Assembly (NCBI GenBank): GCA_002396505.1
Contig: DGYA01000086.1
Location: 1-10,454, forward strand
Reading direction: 5' to 3'
DNA: 10,454 nucleotides
DNA from: Cyanobacteria bacterium UBA5018
Lineage (GTDB): Bacteria > Cyanobacteriota > Cyanobacteriia > PCC-6307 > Cyanobiaceae
Shown here: piece after piece, positions 6,500 through 10,454 of the stretch
How the letters are laid out: the number at the start of each line of letters is the position of its first letter
How positions within the stretch are numbered: the first letter of the stretch is position 1
Notes under the pieces: model-generated
Told to the model about the DNA's origin: nothing
Database searches by the model: none
What the model saw: the letters and a program-made list of their open reading frames with translations, nothing else
Position numbers and translations under genes: made by a program

Positions 6500-6672
6500 A
6501 CCGCCAGCTCAGCAGCCCCATGGGCGCGCCTCCACCCCCCGGGAGGGATGATCAAGGCAGTTGACCCCGCGCCTGCGGGCCCACCGACCAGTTCCCTGGA
6601 AGCCAGTTCGCGCAGAGCTAGCTGCCTGAGAACCAGCCCGGTGGAAGCCAGCCGCCTTGATCGCTCGCCTAC
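6500..6672. other. Gap between the MscS gene and argS with short repeats
   Basis: It contains a 9-bp inverted repeat GATCAAGGC (6550-6558) and GCCTTGATC (6654-6662), the latter ending just before the argS ATG. A 10-bp direct repeat TGGAAGCCAG occurs at about 6597-6606 and 6642-6651. A small hairpin CCTCC/GGAGG lies near 6530-6546. No T-run terminator and no convincing promoter were identified. Confidence 0.35.
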
Positions 6673-8547
6673 ATGCTTTCGATACTCCACGAGCTCAACG
6701 ACCGCCTAAAGGTGGCACTAGGGCAGGCCTTCCCCGCTGCGGCAGCCGCGGCTGAGGCCGAGGGCAGCGCCCTGGATGCGCAGCTGGGCCCAGCCAGCAA
6801 GCCGGAATTCGGTGATTTCCAGGCCAATGGCGCCCTGGCCCTGGCCAAGCGGCTGGGGATGCAGCCGCGTGTAATTGCCACGGCCCTGGTGGAGAAGCTG
6901 GAGGCCGCCGCCGGTTTCAGCGACCTCTGCGAGCGGCCCCAAATCGCCGGGCCGGGCTTTATCAATCTCACGATCAAGCCCGAGCGGCTGGCGGCGGAGG
7001 TAGCCAGCCGGCTCCAGGATCCGCGCCTGGGGGTAAGCAGCGCCGCCGAGGAGTCGGAGGCCCAGGGCAGAGGGCTGGCGCCGGTGATTGTGGATTTCTC
7101 CAGCCCCAACATCGCCAAGGAAATGCATGTGGGGCACCTGCGCTCCACGATCATTGGCGATTCGCTGGCGCGGGTTCTGGAATTTCGCGGCTATCAGGTG
7201 CTGCGGCTCAATCATGTGGGCGACTGGGGCACCCAGTTCGGCATGCTGATTACCCACCTGAAGCAGGTGGCCCCCGAGGCGCTGAGCACCGCCGACGCCG
7301 TAGACCTTGGCGACCTGGTGGCCTTTTACCGGCAGGCCAAGCAGCGCTTCGATAGCGATGAGGCCTTCCAGAGCACCGCCCGCGAGGAGGTGGTGAGGCT
7401 GCAGGGCGGCGATCCGGTGAGCCTCAAGGCCTGGCATTTGCTATGCGCCCAATCGCGGCGGGAATTCCAGCAGCTCTACGACCGACTGGATATTTCATTA
7501 AATGAGCGGGGCGAATCCTTTTACAATCCGCTGTTGGCGGCGGTGGTGGCCGATCTGGAGGCCAGCGGGCTATTGGTGAGCGATGGCGGCGCCCAGTGCG
7601 TCTTTCTGGAGGAGAGCAGCGCCCACAAGCTGCCGCCGGTGATCGTGCAAAAGAGCGACGGGGGCTTTAACTACGCCACCACCGATCTGGCGGCCATTCG
7701 CTATCGCTTCGCGGCGCCACCCGCCGGTGATGCTGCCCGCCGGGTGATCTACGTGACCGATGCCGGCCAGGCCAGCCACTTCGCCGGCGTGTTTCAGGTG
7801 GCCCGCCGGGCCGGCTGGATTCCAGCGGACGGCCGCCTGGAGCACGTGCCCTTTGGCCTGGTGCAGGGGGAGGACGGCAAGAAACTGAAAACCCGCTCCG
7901 GCGACACCGTGCGGCTCAAAGATCTGCTCGACGAGGCGGTGGAGCGCTCCGAGGCCGACCTGCGCCGGCGCCTGCAGGAGGAGCAGCGCAGCGAGAGCGA
8001 AGAATTTATTCAACAGGTGGCCAACACCGTGGGTCTGGCGGCGGTTAAGTATGCCGACCTCAGCCAAAACCGCATCACCAACTACCAGTTTAGCTTCGCT
8101 CGGATGCTGGCCCTGCAGGGCAATACGGCCCCCTATCTGCTCTATGCGCTGGTGAGAATCGCCGGGATTGCCCGCAAGGGGGGCGATGCCGGCGTTATTG
8201 GCGATGCGGGCAATACTGGCGATGCCGGCAATACTAGAGATAGCAACCAAATCACCGGCCTATTTAGCAAACTGCAATTCCATGAACCACAGGAATGGGC
8301 CCTGGTGCGCCACCTGCTGGGCTTCGATGCGGTGATCGCAGAAGTGGAGGAAGAACTGCTGCCAAACCGGCTCTGCAGCTATCTGTTTGAGTTGAGTCAG
8401 GTATTCAACCGCTTCTACGATCAGGTGCCGGTGCTGAAGGCGCCGCCAGAGGCCCGCAATTCCCGCCTGGCCCTCTGCCGCCTCACCGCCGATACCCTAA
8501 AACTGGGACTCGGATTGCTGGGAATTCCCACCCTGGAGCGGATGTGA
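6673..8547 (+). CDS. argS: Arginyl-tRNA synthetase (class I)
   Basis: Charges tRNA(Arg) with arginine using ATP, binding the tRNA before activating the amino acid. The 624-residue protein has the ArgRS-specific N-terminal domain (about 1-110, with GDFQANGAL and GPGFINLTI) and the class I Rossmann core opening with SSPNIAKEMHVGHLRST. HVGH at 152-155 is the HIGH motif. The KMSKS region is GEDGKKLKTRSGDTVRL at 399-415, the relaxed form usual in bacterial ArgRS. The DALR anticodon-binding domain begins near 475 (QNRITNYQFSFARML) and ends at ERM, the typical ArgRS C-terminus. Between YALVRIAGIARKG and FHEPQEWAL is a low-complexity insert with repeated GDAGNT, explaining part of the excess over the 577 residues of E. 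coli. Start ATG at 6673; no clear ribosome-binding site. Catalytic motifs are intact. Confidence 0.98.
   Translation: MLSILHELNDRLKVALGQAFPAAAAAAEAEGSALDAQLGPASKPEFGDFQANGALALAKRLGMQPRVIATALVEKLEAAAGFSDLCERPQIAGPGFINLTIKPERLAAEVASRLQDPRLGVSSAAEESEAQGRGLAPVIVDFSSPNIAKEMHVGHLRSTIIGDSLARVLEFRGYQVLRLNHVGDWGTQFGMLITHLKQVAPEALSTADAVDLGDLVAFYRQAKQRFDSDEAFQSTAREEVVRLQGGDPVSLKAWHLLCAQSRREFQQLYDRLDISLNERGESFYNPLLAAVVADLEASGLLVSDGGAQCVFLEESSAHKLPPVIVQKSDGGFNYATTDLAAIRYRFAAPPAGDAARRVIYVTDAGQASHFAGVFQVARRAGWIPADGRLEHVPFGLVQGEDGKKLKTRSGDTVRLKDLLDEAVERSEADLRRRLQEEQRSESEEFIQQVANTVGLAAVKYADLSQNRITNYQFSFARMLALQGNTAPYLLYALVRIAGIARKGGDAGVIGDAGNTGDAGNTRDSNQITGLFSKLQFHEPQEWALVRHLLGFDAVIAEVEEELLPNRLCSYLFELSQVFNRFYDQVPVLKAPPEARNSRLALCRLTADTLKLGLGLLGIPTLERM
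8182..8235 (+). repeat. In-frame 18-bp tandem repeat inside argS (three units plus a decayed fourth)
   Basis: Units start at 8182, 8200 and 8218, each GGCGATGC(C/G)GGC followed by GTTATT, AATACT and AATACT. The third unit differs from the second at one base. A degenerate fourth unit (AGAGATAGCAAC) follows at 8236. They encode GDAGVI-GDAGNT-GDAGNT (residues 504-521) in a presumed surface loop of the anticodon-binding domain. The period is a multiple of three, so copy-number change would keep the frame. Confidence 0.85.
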
Positions 8548-8631
8548 TGCCGAGGGCAGCGACTACAAACAGTGCGGGCGTTAGCTCCGGTTCGTGGGTT
8601 GGCTTGCTTCAACTAAAGGGGTAGAGAGCCC

Positions 8632-9471
8632 GTGAATCCTGAGACCATCCTCAAGCTGGTACTGCTGCTGGGCGTGGTGCTGCTCGTGGTTGACATCGGC
8701 GTGCGAGCGCGCCTGCAGGAGCCGCTGTTGTTGCTGCGGCGACCTGCCCTGGCCCTGCGCGCCATGCTGGCGATGTATGTGGCGCTGCCCGCCTTCGTGC
8801 TGGCGCTGGTGTGGCTCCTGCCGCTGCGGGAGGGTGTTGGCGCGGTGTTGTTGGGCTTTTCGGTATCGCCCGTGCTGCCTCCCTGGGCCAAGAAGGGAGC
8901 CGCAGTGGGTGGCCATGCGGATTACGTAATCGGCCTGCAATTGCTATCCACCGGCTTATCCCTCTTGGTGGTGCCGTTGATGATAGCGATCACCTATCGG
9001 CTGTTCGGGGTGGCAACCGTCTTGCAACCCCTGGCCATGGAGCTGGTGCTTCTGGTAACCGTGGCGATCCCCCTGGCCCTAGGCATCGGCCTCGCCCGCT
9101 TCTACCCGAACGTCGCCCCAAGACTTGGCGCCCTTGCCGACCGGCTGGGCAGCTTTCTTATCTTGATCGGTGCGATAGCGCTGCTGATCGCCCATGGCCA
9201 GAAGATCCCTGGGGTAATCGGCCAGGGCACGGTGATAGTCACCGTTGTTGTGATCGCTTTTGGCCTGCTGGTTGGGGGGCTGCTGGGCGGGCCCGATCCC
9301 GGCAACCGCCGGGCGCTGGCCTCTGCCACGGTGTGCCGACACCCAGCCATCGCGTTACTGCTCGCCTCTGGCGCCTTCCCACAGCAGGAAGCAACCGTGA
9401 TCGGCACAGTGCTGCTCTACCTGCTCACATCCCTGGTGCTGCCCATCCCCTATGAGCGCTGGCGCAGGTAG
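8632..9471 (+). CDS. Bile acid:sodium symporter (SBF/BASS)-like membrane transporter
   Basis: A 279-residue, very hydrophobic protein with roughly eight to ten membrane segments (about 6-24, 42-63, 68-83, 100-123, 133-154, 172-187, 198-222, 231-247, 254-272). Features of the SBF/BASS fold are the broken-helix-like SVSPVLPPWAKKGAAVGGHA (77-96) and, in the second half, ALASATVCRHPAIALLLA (228-245), similar to the conserved A-RHP-A segment of bacterial Na+-dependent transporters of this superfamily. Members move organic anions such as bile acids, bicarbonate or keto acids with Na+; the substrate here cannot be told. The start GTG at 8632 follows the purine-rich AAAGGGGTAGAGAG (8615-8628), an acceptable ribosome-binding site. 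It lies 84 bases after argS on the same strand and converges with the Uma2 gene. It ends with a short basic tail ERWRR. Confidence 0.75.
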   Translation: MNPETILKLVLLLGVVLLVVDIGVRARLQEPLLLLRRPALALRAMLAMYVALPAFVLALVWLLPLREGVGAVLLGFSVSPVLPPWAKKGAAVGGHADYVIGLQLLSTGLSLLVVPLMIAITYRLFGVATVLQPLAMELVLLVTVAIPLALGIGLARFYPNVAPRLGALADRLGSFLILIGAIALLIAHGQKIPGVIGQGTVIVTVVVIAFGLLVGGLLGGPDPGNRRALASATVCRHPAIALLLASGAFPQQEATVIGTVLLYLLTSLVLPIPYERWRR

Positions 9472-9547
9472 GTGGGCTCCGCACAAAGCAGATCGCCTCC
9501 ATGGCCTCTCCTTCAAGGGTGTTCAGATAAGGCTCAGCGGCTGTGAC

Positions 9548-10132
9548 TCAGCCAGCCCAGATCTCTTCTAGATCGATCACCAAGCCGGGAAACTCCGCAG
9601 CTGCCTGCAGCTGGGAGGCAGCTGCCAGAACGGTGAAGCGAGCCGCCTGGCTGGAGGGGTCAGCACTCCATACCTCCACTGTTCGACGCCGCGGCAGCAG
9701 CAGCCAGCCCAGCCGCGCTCCATTGCTGATGTACGACGCCAGCTTCTGCCGCAATACCTCCGGCTGATCCGACGGGCTGGCCAGCTCCACCACCAGATCG
9801 GGGCAGAGGGGCGGAAAACCTTCCCGTTCGGCCTCGCTCAACGCCTGCCAGCGCTCCAGCCGCACCACGCTGGCGTCGGGGCTGCGCACTGAACTATCCG
9901 GGAGCAGGAAGCCCGTGGAGCTATCGAACACCTTGTAGGTGCCGCAGGATCGCGCCCATACCTGGAGTTGGGCCAGCAGGCAGGTGTTGCGGGCACCTGT
10001 AACGCCACCGGTGGGGGTCATTTCGATCAGCTGGCCCAGGGCATCGAGCTCCAGCACCGCCTCCGGATTGGCAGCGCAGACCTCAGCGAACTGGGCCGGG
10101 GTGAGGGTGAGGCTGCGGGGCAGGGTGAGCAT
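9548..10132 (-). CDS. Uma2 family (DUF820) endonuclease-like protein
   Basis: A 194-residue protein, the normal length for this family of PD-(D/E)XK-fold proteins, which is greatly expanded in cyanobacteria and of unclear biological role. Family landmarks in order: TPAQFAEVCAANPEAVLELD, ELDALGQLIEMTPTGG, SPDASVV (D86), PDLVVELASPSDQ (E116), the LRQKLASYISNGARLGWLLLP helix and strand (K130, W143), VEVW, and the closing EFPGLVIDLEEIWAG. D86, E116 and K130 fit the presumed catalytic positions, so it looks intact. The start is ATG at 10132-10130 on the minus strand, preceded by GCAGGG at a plausible ribosome-binding distance. The gene converges with the SBF-like transporter gene. The upstream paralogue at the window end shares the C-terminal EFPGLVID sequence, so the two form a tandem pair. 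Confidence 0.92.
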   Translation of the reverse strand: MLTLPRSLTLTPAQFAEVCAANPEAVLELDALGQLIEMTPTGGVTGARNTCLLAQLQVWARSCGTYKVFDSSTGFLLPDSSVRSPDASVVRLERWQALSEAEREGFPPLCPDLVVELASPSDQPEVLRQKLASYISNGARLGWLLLPRRRTVEVWSADPSSQAARFTVLAAASQLQAAAEFPGLVIDLEEIWAG

Positions 10133-10182
10133 GGGAGCCCTGCGAGAGGAGCAATCTCAGGCTAAGGGGGTTCAGGGGAGGC

Positions 10183-10200
10183 AGTGATGCCGCCATCACT
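10183..10200. other. Perfect 7-bp hairpin upstream of the Uma2 gene
   Basis: AGTGATG at 10183-10189 pairs exactly with CATCACT at 10194-10200 around the loop CCGC. It lies about 50 bases upstream of the Uma2 start, inside its probable leader. No T-run follows on either strand, so a terminator role is doubtful. Confidence 0.4.
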
Positions 10201-10225
10201 CGCGGCTGAGATCTTCACCATTCTC

Positions 10226-10295
10226 ACCGTACAATCTTTAACGTGGAATTTTTACCGTGCAATTGTCACAGTGCAATTGACACAGTGCCCACCAT
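10226..10295. repeat. Five tandem 14-bp repeats between the two Uma2 genes
   Basis: Units begin at 10226, 10240, 10254, 10268 and 10282: ACCGTACAATCTTT, AACGTGGAATTTTT, ACCGTGCAATTGTC, ACAGTGCAATTGAC and ACAGTGCCCACCAT. The consensus is roughly ACCGTGCAATTGTC, read on the minus strand as about CAATTGCACGGT; the outer units are degenerate. The block is much richer in A+T than its surroundings and lies about 95-165 bases upstream of the Uma2 start at 10132. It is not a CRISPR array: the units are contiguous, without spacers. It may be an operator array or promoter region for the downstream Uma2 gene. Confidence 0.75.
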
Positions 10296-10312
10296 GGAGA
10301 TGGCCACGGCTA

Positions 10313-10334
10313 CCTCTCCCCGTTTGTAGAGAGG
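10313..10334 (-). terminator. Weak hairpin just after the partial Uma2 gene
   Basis: CCTCTC at 10313-10318 pairs with GAGAGG at 10329-10334 around a 10-base loop. On the minus strand it begins six bases after the stop of the window-edge Uma2 gene. No T-run follows, so a terminator function is only possible. Confidence 0.25.
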
Positions 10335-10339
10335 ATTCG

Positions 10340-10454
10340 TCAGGCTTGCCAAATGCGACGCGGATCAATCACGAGGCCGGGGAACTCCAGCCCCGCCTCC
10401 AACCGGCTCGGATCGTTGAGCACCAAGGGAGCTGGCTGACCGACACAAGTCCTA
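10340..10454 (-). CDS. C-terminal fragment of a second Uma2 family gene (cut by right edge)
   Basis: The last 37 codons of a minus-strand gene enter from the right edge and stop at TGA (10342-10340). The fragment ends LEAGLEFPGLVIDPRRIWQA, which aligns with the end of the neighbouring Uma2 protein, LQAAAEFPGLVIDLEEIWAG, sharing EFPGLVID and the IW near the terminus. Only the C-terminal edge of the fold is visible, so the catalytic residues cannot be judged. It lies 207 bases upstream of the complete Uma2 gene in the same orientation, consistent with tandem duplication or clustering. Confidence 0.85.
   Translation of the reverse strand, partial: RTCVGQPAPLVLNDPSRLEAGLEFPGLVIDPRRIWQA

Noticed and set aside
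6525..6550. Intrinsic terminator after the MscS gene (CCTCC/GGAGG hairpin)
   Set aside because: The stem is only five pairs and no T-run follows.
6718..8250. Minus-strand frames of 239 and 226 codons opposite argS
   Set aside because: These are shadows of a complete ArgRS; no family signatures were seen.
8811..9455. A 214-codon plus-strand frame overlapping the SBF-like gene
   Set aside because: It is Arg/Pro/Gly-rich with no motif. The overlapping frame gives a coherent multi-span membrane protein.
10226..10295. CRISPR array
   Set aside because: The 14-bp units are contiguous with no spacers and no cas genes are present.

Overview
The window looks like a G+C-rich picocyanobacterium of the Cyanobium / freshwater Synechococcus kind. 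The evidence is the gene set and order (mnmE, nadC, solute-binding protein, MscS channel, argS), the strong preference for G or C at third codon positions, Uma2-family proteins (abundant in cyanobacteria), and start codons without obvious Shine-Dalgarno sequences. The assignment is inferred from content; no phylogenetic marker was compared.

Layout. (1) Positions 1 to about 1066, minus strand: a partial gene of lower G+C than the rest. It has no stop codon from about 1120 down to the left edge and encodes a signal-peptide-bearing, acidic, Ser/Pro/Thr-rich protein I do not recognise. (2) 1052-1240, plus: a 62-residue small protein. It is followed by two adjacent inverted repeats, the second of which (a perfect 12-bp stem) encloses the mnmE start codon. 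(3) 1283-2704: mnmE, the tRNA wobble-uridine modification GTPase. (4) 2705-3126: an A+T-richer intergenic region with a good sigma-70-type promoter whose -35 lies inside a near-perfect 20-bp palindrome. (5) 3127-6499: nadC, an orphan lipoprotein solute-binding protein and an MscS-type channel, chained by two 4-base ATGA stop/start overlaps and so probably one operon. (6) 6673-8547: argS, carrying an in-frame 18-bp tandem repeat. (7) 8632-9471: a bile acid:sodium symporter-like membrane transporter. (8) 9548-10454, minus: two tandem Uma2-family genes, the upstream one cut by the window end. Five tandem 14-bp repeats lie between them.

Functionally, the core is housekeeping: tRNA modification (MnmE), tRNA charging (ArgRS) and NAD synthesis (NadC). 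The less ordinary pieces are the solute-binding protein with no transporter permease or ATPase but a mechanosensitive channel coupled to it, the left-edge exported protein, and the Uma2 pair with its repeat array. I see no rRNA, tRNA, CRISPR array or insertion sequence.
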